64,000 nt of DNA from Amycolatopsis albispora (GTDB lineage: Bacteria; Actinomycetota; Actinomycetes; Mycobacteriales; Pseudonocardiaceae), in the NCBI RefSeq assembly GCF_003312875.1, contig NZ_CP015163.1, forward strand, positions 62,001-126,000, in the 5' to 3' direction. Made by a program: the position numbers and the translations under genes. The notes under the pieces are model-generated. The model saw only the letters and a list, made by a program, of their open reading frames with translations, made no database searches and was not told the DNA's origin. Shown piece by piece: positions 16,711-25,386 of the stretch. How positions within the stretch are numbered: position 1 is the first letter of the stretch; every line of letters starts with the position of its first letter.

Positions 16711-17472
16711 TCACTCACCCACCGCGCGCGGGCGCCGCCGGTCGCCCAGCAGCGTCATCAACTCGGCCACGGCCTGGGCGGACGGGCGATGCAGCCGGTC
16801 GACGATCCGCCCGTCGGCGAGGAAAACCACCGAATCCGCATACGCGGCGGCGACCGGGTCGTGCGTGACCATGACCACGGTCTGCCCCATGGTGTGCACG
16901 GATTCGGCCAGCAGCCCGAGAATTTCGCGGGCGGTCGCGGTGTCCAGCGCCCCGGTCGGCTCGTCGGCGAAGATCAGGCTGGGCCGGGTCACCAGCGCCC
17001 GCGCGATGGCGACGCGCTGCTGCTGGCCGCCGGACAGTTCGTCCGGGCGATGGCGAAGGCGGTCGCCGAGGCCGGTGCGCTCCAGCACCTCGTGCACGAA
17101 GGCACGGTCGATTTCCCGCCCGGCCAGGCGCAGGGGGAGCGTGGTGTTCTGCCAGACGGTCAGCGTGGGGAGAAGGTTGAACTGCTGGAACACAAAGCCG
17201 ACGCGGGTGCGGCGGAACTTCGTCATCGCGGTCTCGCTGCCGTGGGTCAGCGGGGTGCCGTCGAGCAGGACCTGGCCGCTGGTCGGCTCGTCGAGGCCTG
17301 CCGCGCAGTGCAGCAGGGTGCTCTTGCCCGAGCCGGAGGGGCCCATCACCGCGGTGAACGTCCCGGCGGCGAGGCTGAGTTCGACGGCTCGGAGGGCGTG
17401 CACCGGATTTGGTGGTGTGCCGTAGGTTCTGCTCACTCCGGCCAGCCGGAGCGCGGGTCTGTCGGCGGTCAT
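16711..17472 (-). CDS. MacB/LolD-type ABC transporter ATP-binding protein
   Basis: 253 residues with all ABC motifs: Walker A GPSGSGKST, Q loop in FVFQQFNLLPTLTVWQN, signature LSGGQQQRVAIARAL, Walker B SLIFADEPTGALD and the switch His in VMVTHDP. The FVFQQFNLLP stretch is typical of the MacB/LolD group. First gene of a two-gene operon with the FtsX permease; substrate unknown, possibly a peptide or antibiotic. Upstream lies the repeat-rich intergenic region 17473-17752. Confidence 0.92.
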   Translation of the reverse strand: MTADRPALRLAGVSRTYGTPPNPVHALRAVELSLAAGTFTAVMGPSGSGKSTLLHCAAGLDEPTSGQVLLDGTPLTHGSETAMTKFRRTRVGFVFQQFNLLPTLTVWQNTTLPLRLAGREIDRAFVHEVLERTGLGDRLRHRPDELSGGQQQRVAIARALVTRPSLIFADEPTGALDTATAREILGLLAESVHTMGQTVVMVTHDPVAAAYADSVVFLADGRIVDRLHRPSAQAVAELMTLLGDRRRPRAVGE

Positions 17473-17582
17473 CCTGGGCCCCTCTCGCAGTCGACCCCGG
17501 CAACGCTACGAAGGGCGGGAGGGCGCGGCCATGGGGCGCGCCCCCGATGCGCCAGTGAGGCCACCCCCACCACGGCACGGAC

Positions 17583-17656
17583 GTGCTCGGCCCCCGCCGC
17601 TGAACACGAATGTGGCTTTCGGGGCACATTTCGCCCCGAAAGCCACATTCGTGTCC
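17583..17656. repeat. Long palindromic intergenic repeat, copy 1
   Basis: Perfect 22-base arms at 17604-17625 and 17633-17654 around the 7-base loop ACATTTC. The arm core is GAATGTGGCTTTCGGGGC. The left flank (GTGCTCG, then CGCCGCTGA) is shared with copy 2 at 26938, where the loop is the exact reverse complement. It lies between the end of the pdxA-like gene and the start of the ABC transporter operon. Confidence 0.9.
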
Positions 17657-17663
17657 ATGCCCA

Positions 17664-17718
17664 TGTCACGAAAGCCACATTCGAGACGCCCAACGTCTCG
17701 AAAGCCACATTCGTGACA
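17664..17718. repeat. Nested repeat: two direct AAAGCCACATT cores inside two stem-loops
   Basis: Two direct copies of CGAAAGCCACATTCG (17669-17683 and 17699-17713). Outside them TGTCA and TGACA are complementary (17664-17668 and 17714-17718); between them CGAGACG (17682-17688) pairs with CGTCTCG (17694-17700) around CCCAA. The cores do not pair with each other but can pair with the left arm of the repeat just upstream. Confidence 0.85.
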
Positions 17719-17752
17719 CCTGGAGGGCCGCCGACCCGGCGCGGCGAGGGTG

Positions 17753-18745
17753 TCAGGCTTGCGCGGCCCGCCGGCGGGTGCCGATGCGCGTCGCCAGGTT
17801 GAAGGCGTTGCGGATCGAGCCGGTGTTCGCGGAGCGTTTGCCGACCAGGTCGAAGGCCGTGCCGTGGGCCGGGGTGCAGATGGGGACGCGCAGCCCGCCC
17901 GCCATGGTCACGCCGCCGTCGAAACCGATCAGCTTCATCGCGATCTGGCCCTGGTCGTGGTACATGGTCAGGATCCCGTCGAACTCCTCGCGCCGCAGGA
18001 AGATGGTGTCCGACGGGAACGGCCCGGCCGCGTCGATGCCGCCGGCCCGCAGTTCCTCGACGGCCGGGCTGATCACCTCGATCTCGTGACGGCCGAACCG
18101 CCCGTTTTCCCCGGCGTGCGGGTTCAGCGCGCACACGCCCAGCCGGGGTGCCTCGATGCCGGACTCCCGCAGCACGGTGTCCAGCAGCTTCGCCGCGCCG
18201 AGCACGTTTTCCCGCGTGATCCCGGCCGCGACCTCGGCCACCGAAACGTGCGAGGTGACCCGCGCCGTCCACAGCGACGGCAGCACGTTCAGCTCGCACG
18301 TGTACGCCTCCGCGCCGAGAATCGTTTCGAACCAGCGCAGTTCGTCCAGCTCCCGCATCCCCGCGAGGTGCAGGGACGACTTGTTCAACGGCGCGAACAG
18401 GATCGCGTCGACCTCCCCGGCACCGGCCAGGTCGAGCGCGACCCGCAGATTGCTCATCGCCCACGTGCCACCGGCTTCGGTGGCCTTGCGGCGTTCGAAG
18501 GTGCCCGGCCGCGCGGCGCCGTTGTCGTGCAGCCGCGGCACGCCGGGCTTCGCTTCGAGGCTGTACTCGATCGGCGTTCCGGCGTCGGTTCCGGCGTCGG
18601 CGAGTTCGCGCTCGTCGGAGATGAGCACGATTTCCGCGGACTCGGTGGTACGCGGGTCGGCCAGCAGCTTCGCGACCAGTTCGGGGCCGATGCCGGCGGG
18701 GTCGCCGAGGGTGATCGCGACCCGGGGGAGGACGGAGGTGGTCAT
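17753..18745 (-). CDS. pdxA: PdxA-family 4-phospho-hydroxyacid dehydrogenase (PdxA2-like)
   Basis: 330 residues. RVAITLGDPAGIGPEL at the N-terminus, FAPLNKSSLHLAG in the middle, CALNPHAGENGRFG and MYHDQGQIAMKLIGFDGGV are signatures of 4-hydroxythreonine-4-phosphate dehydrogenases; the metal-ligand histidines are in these last two. The family includes PdxA2 enzymes that oxidise 4-phosphoerythronate or 4-phosphothreonate to dihydroxyacetone phosphate and CO2. Location at the end of a tctCBA operon and next to C4-sugar isomerases points to the catabolic PdxA2 role and not to vitamin B6 synthesis; that is inference. The ATG at 18745 overlaps the tctA stop (ATGA). Confidence 0.9.
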   Translation of the reverse strand: MTTSVLPRVAITLGDPAGIGPELVAKLLADPRTTESAEIVLISDERELADAGTDAGTPIEYSLEAKPGVPRLHDNGAARPGTFERRKATEAGGTWAMSNLRVALDLAGAGEVDAILFAPLNKSSLHLAGMRELDELRWFETILGAEAYTCELNVLPSLWTARVTSHVSVAEVAAGITRENVLGAAKLLDTVLRESGIEAPRLGVCALNPHAGENGRFGRHEIEVISPAVEELRAGGIDAAGPFPSDTIFLRREEFDGILTMYHDQGQIAMKLIGFDGGVTMAGGLRVPICTPAHGTAFDLVGKRSANTGSIRNAFNLATRIGTRRRAAQA

Positions 18746-20253
18746 TGTTTCCTTCCGGTGGTGACGGGAACGGGCTTGCGGTTGCGGACGAGCCGCGCGA
18801 CGGGCGGACCGGCGACGAGCGCGACGGCGGCGAGCAGGATGACCACGGCGGCCGGGCTGGCGAACACGGTGGCCGCGACACCGTCGTCCCCGGCCAGCGC
18901 GGAGGTCTGCACCAGCGCCTTTTCGAACAGCGGCCCGATCACCAGGCCCAGCACCAGCGGCGCGACCGGCAGGTTCAGCCGTTTCATCGCGTAGCCGACC
19001 AGCCCGAAGACCAGCACCACCCACACGCTGAACATGCTGTTCTTCACCGAGTACGCGCCGAGCAGGCTGGTGGCGATGATCAGCGGGTAGAGATAGGCGT
19101 ACGGCACCCGCAGCAGCTGCGCGAACACCGGGGCCATCGGCAGGTTGAGCACCAGCAGGATCAGGTTGCCGATGAAGAACGACACCAGCAGGCCCCAGAC
19201 CAGCTCCGGCTGGTTCTCGAACAGCAGCGGGCCGGGCTGGATGCCGTAGACCAGCAGCGCGCCGAGCAGCACCGCGGTGGTCGCCCCGCCGGGCACACCG
19301 AGCACCAGCGTGGGCACGAAGTTCGCGTTGGACGCGGCGTTCGTCGCCGCGTCGGGCGCGACCACGCCCTCGATGGCGCCCTTGCCGAGTTGCTTGCGGT
19401 GCCGGGAAAACCGCTTCTCCGCGCCGTAGGCCATGAACGAGGCGAGCGTGGTGCCCGCACCGGGCAGGCAGCCGAGCAGGAAGCCGACCACCGTGCCGCG
19501 CGCGGTCGGCGCGGCGGCGCGTTTCAGATCCGCCTTGGTCAGCAGCAGCTCCTTGAACCGGGCGCGGATCGGCGCCGCCATGCCGTGGTGCAGCTGGTTG
19601 AGCAGCTCACCGAGGGCGAACAGGCCGATCATCACCTCGACGAACGGCACACCGCCGAACAGGTCCACCTCGCCGAAGGTGTACCGCGCGACCCCGCTGC
19701 CCACGTCCACCCCGATGCAGGCGATCAGGATGCCCAGCAGTCCCATCGACGCGCCCAGCAGCAGGTTCTTCCCCGAGAACACCACGATGGTGCCGAGCCC
19801 GAGGATCATCACCGCCAGCATTTCCGGCGGCCCGAAGTCGAGCGCGAGCTGCGCGAAGAACGGCGCCACCGCGACCAGCGCCAGCAGGGAGACCATGGCG
19901 GCGGCGAAGGCACCGAGCGCGGAGATCGCCAGCGCCGGCCCGGCGCGTCCCTTGCGGGCCATCTGGTAACCGTCGAGCGTGCTGATCACCGAGGACGCCT
20001 CACCGGGCGTGGCGATCAGGATCGCGGTGATCGTCGCGCCGAACTGCGCGCCGTGGTAGATCCCGGCGAGCATGATCAGCGCGGTCAGCGGCGAGAAGGT
20101 CAGCGTGACCGGGATCAGGATGGCCACGCCGGTCGCCGAGCCGAGGCCGGGCAAGATGCCGATCACCGTGCCCAGCAGCACGCCGACGAAGCACCACAGC
20201 ACGTTTTCCGGGGTGAGGGCCGAATCGAAGCCCAGCATCAGGTTGTCGATCAC
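18742..20253 (-). CDS. tctA: TctA-family large membrane subunit of tripartite tricarboxylate transporter
   Basis: 503 residues, highly hydrophobic, about eleven helices. ALTPENVLWCFVGVLLGTVIGILPGLGSATGVAILIPVT and GIYHGAQFGATITAILI are the family's N-terminal repeats, and GCLPGAGTTLASFMAYGAEKR the second. It uses the proton/sodium gradient to import an organic acid delivered by TctC. The start at 20253 is preferred because GTG overlaps the tctB stop (GTGA), as elsewhere in this operon; a GTG at 20265 is possible. Confidence 0.93.
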   Translation of the reverse strand: MIDNLMLGFDSALTPENVLWCFVGVLLGTVIGILPGLGSATGVAILIPVTLTFSPLTALIMLAGIYHGAQFGATITAILIATPGEASSVISTLDGYQMARKGRAGPALAISALGAFAAAMVSLLALVAVAPFFAQLALDFGPPEMLAVMILGLGTIVVFSGKNLLLGASMGLLGILIACIGVDVGSGVARYTFGEVDLFGGVPFVEVMIGLFALGELLNQLHHGMAAPIRARFKELLLTKADLKRAAAPTARGTVVGFLLGCLPGAGTTLASFMAYGAEKRFSRHRKQLGKGAIEGVVAPDAATNAASNANFVPTLVLGVPGGATTAVLLGALLVYGIQPGPLLFENQPELVWGLLVSFFIGNLILLVLNLPMAPVFAQLLRVPYAYLYPLIIATSLLGAYSVKNSMFSVWVVLVFGLVGYAMKRLNLPVAPLVLGLVIGPLFEKALVQTSALAGDDGVAATVFASPAAVVILLAAVALVAGPPVARLVRNRKPVPVTTGRKQ

Positions 20254-20771
20254 AGCGCGCTCCACAGTGCCGGGTCGAACAGGCCGAGCGGCAGCGGCAC
20301 GCGCAGCAGGGCCACGAAGATGAGGTAACCGGCGGCACCGACACCCGCGGCGACCGCGGCCGAGCGCCAGAACGGCTGCCGTTCCACCACCGCGCTGAGG
20401 AACAGCGTCAGCAGCGCCAGCGTCGGCAGCAGGCCGGTCAGCGGGATCAGCAGCGCGGCGGCCACCATCGCGGCGAACACCGTGACCAGCTTGCGGCGGG
20501 TGCGGGCCGGGTCCGGTGGCTCGGTGTCCGGATCGGACGGTGTTCCGGCCACCTCGTCGTCCATCGCCGCGCCCGAGCGCAGTTCCTGCGCGATCAGCGC
20601 GAGGCCGACGAGCACGAGCAGCAGGCCAGCGGTCCGCGGCAGGGCGGCGGCGCCGATCGAGCCGTCCTCGGCGGTCCAGTCGTAGGCGAACGATCCGAGG
20701 AAGAAGACCAGGCCGACCAGGGTGAGCACCGCGCGGCTGGCCAGCACCGGGCGGCGTGCCTGCGCGCTCAT
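20250..20771 (-). CDS. tctB: TctB-family small membrane subunit
   Basis: 173 residues with four predicted helices (about 12-30, 40-60, 93-125, 133-150) and a central charged linker (DPDTEPPDPARTRRK). This small subunit stabilises TctA in the membrane. ATG at 20771 overlaps the tctC stop (ATGA) and its stop overlaps the tctA GTG. The family has little sequence conservation, so the call rests on size, hydrophobicity and position between tctC and tctA. Confidence 0.88.
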   Translation of the reverse strand: MSAQARRPVLASRAVLTLVGLVFFLGSFAYDWTAEDGSIGAAALPRTAGLLLVLVGLALIAQELRSGAAMDDEVAGTPSDPDTEPPDPARTRRKLVTVFAAMVAAALLIPLTGLLPTLALLTLFLSAVVERQPFWRSAAVAAGVGAAGYLIFVALLRVPLPLGLFDPALWSAL

Positions 20772-21757
20772 CCGAAGATCTCCTGCATGCGCTGGTCGTA
20801 CCGGTCGAGGAAGGCGCCGAACTCCGCGCCGCTGAGGTTCGCCGGGATCAGCAGGTCCTTGGCGAGGTAGTCGCGGTAGGTCTGGGAGTTCATCGCCTCG
20901 TGGATGCGCGCGATCCAGTAGTCGCGCTGCACGTCGGCGATGCCGCCGGCGCCGAGCACGCCGCGCCAGATGGTCACGGTGGCGTCGAGCCCCTGTTCCT
21001 TGGCGGTGGGCACGGTGCCGAGCAGCGGGTCGTCGTAACGCTTTTCGGTCATCGTGCACAACCCGATGAAGTCGCCGCTTTCCAGGTACGGCTTCGCCGA
21101 CGCCGCGCTCGCCGGCGCGGCGGCGATCTGCCCGCCGAGCAACGCGGTGAGCACCTCTCCGGTCGAGCCGTAGGGCACCACGTCGATCGACGCGCCTTCT
21201 TCGGTCAGTTCGTGCACCACCAGCGAATCGGCGCCGGTGCGGCCGCTGGACCCGGCGACCACGCGCTGGTTCTTGCTGGCCTCGACCAGTTCCGCGCAGG
21301 TCCGATAAGGACTGTCCTTGGGCGCCACCACGATGCGCGAGTCCTCGGCGAACATCACCAGCGGCGTGAAGCTGCGGTAGGTGAACGGCACGTCGTAGAC
21401 CTTGGGCAGGGTGTTGATCGCGGTTTCGGCGACCAGCAGCGTGTTGCCGTTGCCCTCCTCGGACAGGAAGGTCGACCAGCCGACCGCGCCGGAGCCGCCT
21501 TCCTTGTTCTCCACGTTCACGTCGAACCCGGCTTCGAGCTCGTTCAGCGCCTGCGCGATCACCCTGGCCGAGCGGTCGCTGCCGCCGCCGGGCGCGAAGG
21601 CCACCATGGCGGGGACCGAGCCGCGCGGGGTCCAGTCCGGTTCGACCGGTGGGCGGGCGCCGTAGAGCGAACAGCCGGAGAGCACGAGCGCGGTGGTGGC
21701 CACGGCGAGCAGCCGCAGGGCTCGCGGCCGCCGTTGATGGTTGAGTGGCGACAACAT
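20768..21757 (-). CDS. tctC: TctC-family solute-binding lipoprotein
   Basis: 329 residues. Lipoprotein signal with lipobox LVLSGC near residue 29. The mature protein has the Bug/TctC features: VPAMVAFAPGGGSDRSARVIAQALN (ligand loop) and VENKEGGSGAVGWSTF. It captures a small carboxylate outside the membrane and hands it to TctAB. Together with the pdxA-like enzyme the ligand may be a C4 sugar acid such as erythronate or threonate, but this is inference. The promoter at its 5' side carries the AGATCCTAT motif shared with the divergent sugar operon. Confidence 0.92.
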   Translation of the reverse strand: MLSPLNHQRRPRALRLLAVATTALVLSGCSLYGARPPVEPDWTPRGSVPAMVAFAPGGGSDRSARVIAQALNELEAGFDVNVENKEGGSGAVGWSTFLSEEGNGNTLLVAETAINTLPKVYDVPFTYRSFTPLVMFAEDSRIVVAPKDSPYRTCAELVEASKNQRVVAGSSGRTGADSLVVHELTEEGASIDVVPYGSTGEVLTALLGGQIAAAPASAASAKPYLESGDFIGLCTMTEKRYDDPLLGTVPTAKEQGLDATVTIWRGVLGAGGIADVQRDYWIARIHEAMNSQTYRDYLAKDLLIPANLSGAEFGAFLDRYDQRMQEIFG

Positions 21758-21784
21758 TGTCCGCCTTCCTCAGCGTGAGATCAG

Positions 21785-21793
21785 AGATCCTAT
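21785..21793 (-). promoter_or_regulatory. Candidate GntR operator upstream of tctC
   Basis: AGATCCTAT, 27 bases upstream of the tctC start. The exact reverse complement is found at 22666-22674, in the promoter of the oppositely oriented sugar-isomerase operon. Both lie next to the FCD-type GntR gene, the natural candidate regulator. Confidence 0.5.
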
Positions 21794-21848
21794 TTGATTT
21801 TCGAGACGGTAAGTCACCGTCCGCTCGAAGGCAAGGGGTCGGTGGGGA

Positions 21849-22592
21849 CTACTCGCCCGGGTGTTCGGCCCCCGCCGAGCGCTCGGCGACGCCGGCCAGG
21901 TGCGCGCGCATGGCTTCCACCGGCGCCCGCTCGTCACCGGACTCGAAGGCGGCCAGGATCGTGGCGTGCTCGGCGACCGCCTGGTCGACGTCGAATTCGC
22001 CGTGGTCCATCGACTGCCGCAGCCGGTGCACGTGGGCGCTGAGCGACTCGGCCATCTGCAGCAGGTAGCGGTTGTCCGCGGCCCGCATGATCGCCAGGTG
22101 GAAGTTCCAGTCCGCGGTGAAGTACTCGCGCAGGTCGGCGTACCCGGGCGGGGGCGCGTCACCGCGGCGGAGCTGGGTGACGCGGTGCGCGCTGAGCAGG
22201 TGGTGGGCATGCGCCACCCGCAGCTCCGGCAGCAGTTCCGCGCGCCTGGCCATGGCTTTTTCCACCGCGGCCAGCTCGACCACGGTGCGCGCGTCGACCA
22301 GCTCGCGCATCTGCTCGTCCGACAGCGGGTCGGCCACGCGGTAGCCCTTGAGCGCCTCGCGGGAGATCAGCCCGGTGTGCTCCATCTGCGCCAGCGCCTC
22401 GCGGACCGGGGTGGGGGAGACGCCGAGCTGCCTGGCCAGCGAATCGATGTTCAGCGAACTGCCCGGCGGGCTCGACCCGTCGAGCACCTGCTCCAGCAGG
22501 ACCTCGTAGACGCTGTCGCGCAGGGCGCGCCGCGCCACCACGCCTTTGCCCGGCCGGCTGCTCTCGCTCGTGGTGGCTGAATCTGCGCTCAT
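21849..22592 (-). CDS. GntR-family regulator, FCD (FadR) subfamily
   Basis: 247 residues: N-terminal winged helix (ALRDSVYEVLLEQVLDGSSPPGSSLNIDSLARQLGVSPTPVREALAQMEHTGLI) and an all-helical FCD effector domain with the metal/ligand residues expected for the family (DWNFHLAIMRAADN, VAEHATILAAFESGD). FCD regulators of this kind usually sense a sugar acid or hydroxy acid. Encoded between the tctCBA-pdxA operon (same strand) and the divergent isomerase-kinase operon; shared motifs at both promoters suggest it controls both. Confidence 0.92.
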   Translation of the reverse strand: MSADSATTSESSRPGKGVVARRALRDSVYEVLLEQVLDGSSPPGSSLNIDSLARQLGVSPTPVREALAQMEHTGLISREALKGYRVADPLSDEQMRELVDARTVVELAAVEKAMARRAELLPELRVAHAHHLLSAHRVTQLRRGDAPPPGYADLREYFTADWNFHLAIMRAADNRYLLQMAESLSAHVHRLRQSMDHGEFDVDQAVAEHATILAAFESGDERAPVEAMRAHLAGVAERSAGAEHPGE

Positions 22593-22650
22593 GACCGGTC
22601 CAGGCTAACCCAGCGCGGCGGCCGGGGTACGCACCGGCAACAGATCAGGG

Positions 22651-22679
22651 TTGTGGAAATTTCCTATAGGATCTACGTT
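22651..22679 (+). promoter_or_regulatory. Promoter with embedded GntR-type palindrome
   Basis: TTGTGG (22651-22656) and TACGTT (22674-22679) are 17 bases apart and could be -35 and -10 of the rightward operon. Between them is the perfect palindrome TCCTATAGGA (22662-22671), continuing into ATAGGATCT, the inverse of the motif upstream of tctC. A repressor here would block RNA polymerase directly. Confidence 0.55.
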
Positions 22680-22726
22680 ACGAACGTTCCTTCCCCGTGG
22701 AGTTTGTGGAGTTCGGGAGACCGCCG

Positions 22727-23686
22727 ATGTCCTTCAGCCCGCCGTTCACCGCCGCGCACTGGCCGATCGGTGCCGCCCTGCTGCAGTTCCCCGGAGTCCG
22801 GCCCGACGGCTCGGCGGTGCAGGACGCGCCCGCCGCCGAATGGGCCCGCGTGTTCGCGGAGGTGGCCGCCGCCGGGTTCGACCACGTGGACCTCACCGAC
22901 AGCTGGCTGCGTCCCGGTGATCTCGAACCCGCCCGCCGCGACGAACTCGCACGCGCCCTCAAGGAGAGCGGGCTCGGGGTCACCGCGATCTCGGTGGTGC
23001 GCCGGAGCGTGATCGATCCCGATCCCGAGGTGGCCGCGGCGAACGTCGCCTACCTGGAACGCACCATCGACGCCGCCGCCGAACTCGGCATCACCGTGGT
23101 CTGCGTGGGGCTGCACCGCCCGCTCACCCCGGCCCAGCGGGACGCGCTGTGGTTCTGGACCGAACCCGGCGCGCAGGACCCGATGGGGGACGAGCGGACC
23201 TGGCAGCTGTGCGCCGACCGGCTGCGGGCGCTCGGGCGCCGCGCCGCCGGGCACGGCGTGGCCCTGTCGCTGGAGATGTACGAGGACACCTATCTCGGCA
23301 CGGCGGAGAGTTCGGTCGCCCTGCTCGACACGATCGGCCTGGACAACGTGGGCCTGAACCCGGACATCGGCAACATCGTGCGCCTGCACCGCCCGATCGA
23401 GGACTGGGAGCGGGCGCTCGCGGTGATGCTGCCGCGTGCCAACTACTGGCACGTGAAGAACTACCACCGCGACTTCGACCCGGCGACCGGCGCGTACTTC
23501 TCCGTGCCCGCGCCGATGGAGCAGGGCGTGATCAGCTACCGCCGCGCGCTCGACCTCGCGCTGGACGCCGGTTTCTGCGGGCACATCTGCGTCGAGCACT
23601 ACGGCGGCGACGGGCTCAGCGTGTCCGCGCGCAACCGCGACTACCTGCGCGAGCTGCTGGCGGTCAAGCTGGAGGCGCGGCGATGA
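22727..23686 (+). CDS. Sugar phosphate isomerase/epimerase (AP endonuclease 2-like TIM barrel)
   Basis: 319 residues, xylose-isomerase-like TIM barrel: GFDHVDLTDSWL, ALSLEMYEDTYLG (metal-ligand Glu), NVGLNPDIGNIV (Asp), YWHVKNYHRDF (two His) and HICVEHYGGDG (Glu) give the usual metal centre. Family members isomerise or epimerise keto sugars or hydroxy-keto acids. First gene of the rightward operon; it may convert an incoming C4 or C5 sugar into the kinase substrate. ATG at 22727 is preferred over an upstream frame because GGGAG lies about 9 bases before it. Its stop overlaps the kinase ATG (ATGA). Confidence 0.85.
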   Translation: MSFSPPFTAAHWPIGAALLQFPGVRPDGSAVQDAPAAEWARVFAEVAAAGFDHVDLTDSWLRPGDLEPARRDELARALKESGLGVTAISVVRRSVIDPDPEVAAANVAYLERTIDAAAELGITVVCVGLHRPLTPAQRDALWFWTEPGAQDPMGDERTWQLCADRLRALGRRAAGHGVALSLEMYEDTYLGTAESSVALLDTIGLDNVGLNPDIGNIVRLHRPIEDWERALAVMLPRANYWHVKNYHRDFDPATGAYFSVPAPMEQGVISYRRALDLALDAGFCGHICVEHYGGDGLSVSARNRDYLRELLAVKLEARR

Positions 23687-25386
23687 CGTTGCTGCACAAC
23701 GATCCCGCGGCCTTCGCGGTGGAAGCGCTCGAAGGGTTCGCCGCGGCGAACGCGCGGCACGTGCTGCCGGTGACCGGCGGCGTGGTCCGCGGCACGGTGA
23801 GCCCGGCCGGTCAGGTGGCGCTGGTGCTCGGCGGCGGTTCCGGCCACTACCCGGCCTTCGCGGGCTGGGTCGGTCCCGGGTTCGCGCACGGCGCGGCCTG
23901 CGGTCACGTGTTCGCTTCCCCGTCGGCGTCCCAGGTGTGCTCGGTGGCCAGGGCGGCGCACGCGGGCGGTGGGGTGCTGCTCGGGTTCGGGAACTACGCC
24001 GGCGACGTGCTCCACTTCGGACAGGCGGCCGAACGACTGCGCGTGGAAGGCATCGACGTGCGCGTGCTGCCGGTGACCGACGACATCGCGTCGGCACCGG
24101 TGTCTTCACCGGAGCTGCGCCGGGGCATCGCCGGTGACCTGCTGGTGTTCAAGATCGCCGGGGCGGCGGCTGAGCGCGGGGACGATCTCGACGGCGTGGA
24201 ACGGGTGGCGCTGGCGGCGCGTGCCGCCACGCGTTCGCTCGGGGTGGCGTTCTCCGGCTGCACGCTGCCGGGCGCGGAGGCGCCGTTGTTCACCGTGGAG
24301 CCCGGTCATCTCGCCGTCGGGCTCGGCATCCACGGCGAACCCGGGCTGTCGGAACGGAAACTGCACAGCGCCGACGAGGTGGCGGACATCCTGGCCGACG
24401 GGGTGCTCGCCGAACGCCCGGCCGGGGCGGATCGCGCCGCGGTGCTGCTGAACGGCCTGGGCACCACCAAGTACGAGGAACTCTTCGTGGTCTACCGCCG
24501 GGTCGCGGCCCGGTTGCGCGCGGCGGGGCTCGAAGTGGTGGACCCGGTGGTCGGGGAGCAGGTCACCAGCCTGGACATGGCCGGGGTGTCGCTGTCGATC
24601 ACCTTTCTCGACGCGGAACTGGCCGAGCTGTGGCAGGCCCCGGCGGACACCCCCGCGTACCGCAAGGGAAACCTCCCCGCCGGTCCACTTCGGACGAACG
24701 ATCTTTCGGTGCCGAACCAGCCCGAGGTGGTGCCCGGCAGCGAAGCGTCCCAGCGAGCCGCCGCCGTGGCCCGCGACGCGCTGCACCGGGCGGCGGCCGT
24801 GCTGGCGGAGTGGGAGAAGTGGCTGGGGGAGCTGGATGCGGTGGCCGGGGACGGTGACCACGGCATCGGCATGAGCCGGGGCTCGGCGGCCGCCGCCAGT
24901 GCCGCCGACACCGCGCTCGCCGCCGGCGCGGGTGTGCGGACCCTGCTCGCGCGTGCCGGGGAGGCCTGGTCCGACCATGCGGGCGGGACCTCCGGCGCGT
25001 TGTGGGGCGCCGCGCTCACCGTGCTCGGTGGCCGGTTCGGCGACCACGACCCGGTGACTCCGGAGGCCGTCGCCGAGGCGGTCCGAGCAGCCGTCGACGC
25101 CGTGATCCGCCTTGGTGGCGCGCAACCCGGCGACAAGACGCTCGTGGACGCCGCGACTCCGTTCGCCGAAGAACTCGCCGCGAACGTCCAAAAAGGAGCA
25201 TCGCTGGATCGCGCGCTGGCCGAAGCGGCGGCGCGTGCCACCACCGCGGCGACCGGGACCGCCCGGATCGCGGCCCGGCGCGGCCGCTCCCGCACCCACG
25301 GGGACCGCAGCATCGGCACCCCGGATCCCGGCGCGACCTCCTTCGCGCTGGTCATGACCGCACTGAGCACGCACGGAGGAGACTGA
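23683..25386 (+). CDS. DhaK-DhaL fusion kinase (dihydroxyacetone/erythrulose kinase type)
   Basis: 567 residues. DhaK domain (about 1-340): [15 protein letters not shown] with His55, [18 protein letters not shown] and GLGIHGEPG with His217, the residue that binds the keto-sugar covalently in this family. DhaL domain (about 360-567): [17 protein letters not shown], the Mg-ATP binding aspartates, and [12 protein letters not shown]. One-chain ATP-dependent kinases of this build include bacterial dihydroxyacetone kinases and L-erythrulose kinase of mycobacteria. With an RpiB- and a TIM-like isomerase downstream, erythrulose is the best-supported substrate. ATGA overlap with the isomerase gene. 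Confidence 0.9.
   Translation: MTLLHNDPAAFAVEALEGFAAANARHVLPVTGGVVRGTVSPAGQVALVLGGGSGHYPAFAGWVGPGFAHGAACGHVFASPSASQVCSVARAAHAGGGVLLGFGNYAGDVLHFGQAAERLRVEGIDVRVLPVTDDIASAPVSSPELRRGIAGDLLVFKIAGAAAERGDDLDGVERVALAARAATRSLGVAFSGCTLPGAEAPLFTVEPGHLAVGLGIHGEPGLSERKLHSADEVADILADGVLAERPAGADRAAVLLNGLGTTKYEELFVVYRRVAARLRAAGLEVVDPVVGEQVTSLDMAGVSLSITFLDAELAELWQAPADTPAYRKGNLPAGPLRTNDLSVPNQPEVVPGSEASQRAAAVARDALHRAAAVLAEWEKWLGELDAVAGDGDHGIGMSRGSAAAASAADTALAAGAGVRTLLARAGEAWSDHAGGTSGALWGAALTVLGGRFGDHDPVTPEAVAEAVRAAVDAVIRLGGAQPGDKTLVDAATPFAEELAANVQKGASLDRALAEAAARATTAATGTARIAARRGRSRTHGDRSIGTPDPGATSFALVMTALSTHGGD

Noticed and set aside
17583..17718. CRISPR array
   Set aside because: Only a few copies with no regular spacers; the copies are inverted repeats and there are no cas genes.
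15682..17802. Long plus-strand frame antisense to the MacB-type ABC genes
   Set aside because: Composition (Arg, Gln, His, Gly runs) and lack of motifs show a shadow frame; the minus strand has complete ABC and FtsX motifs.
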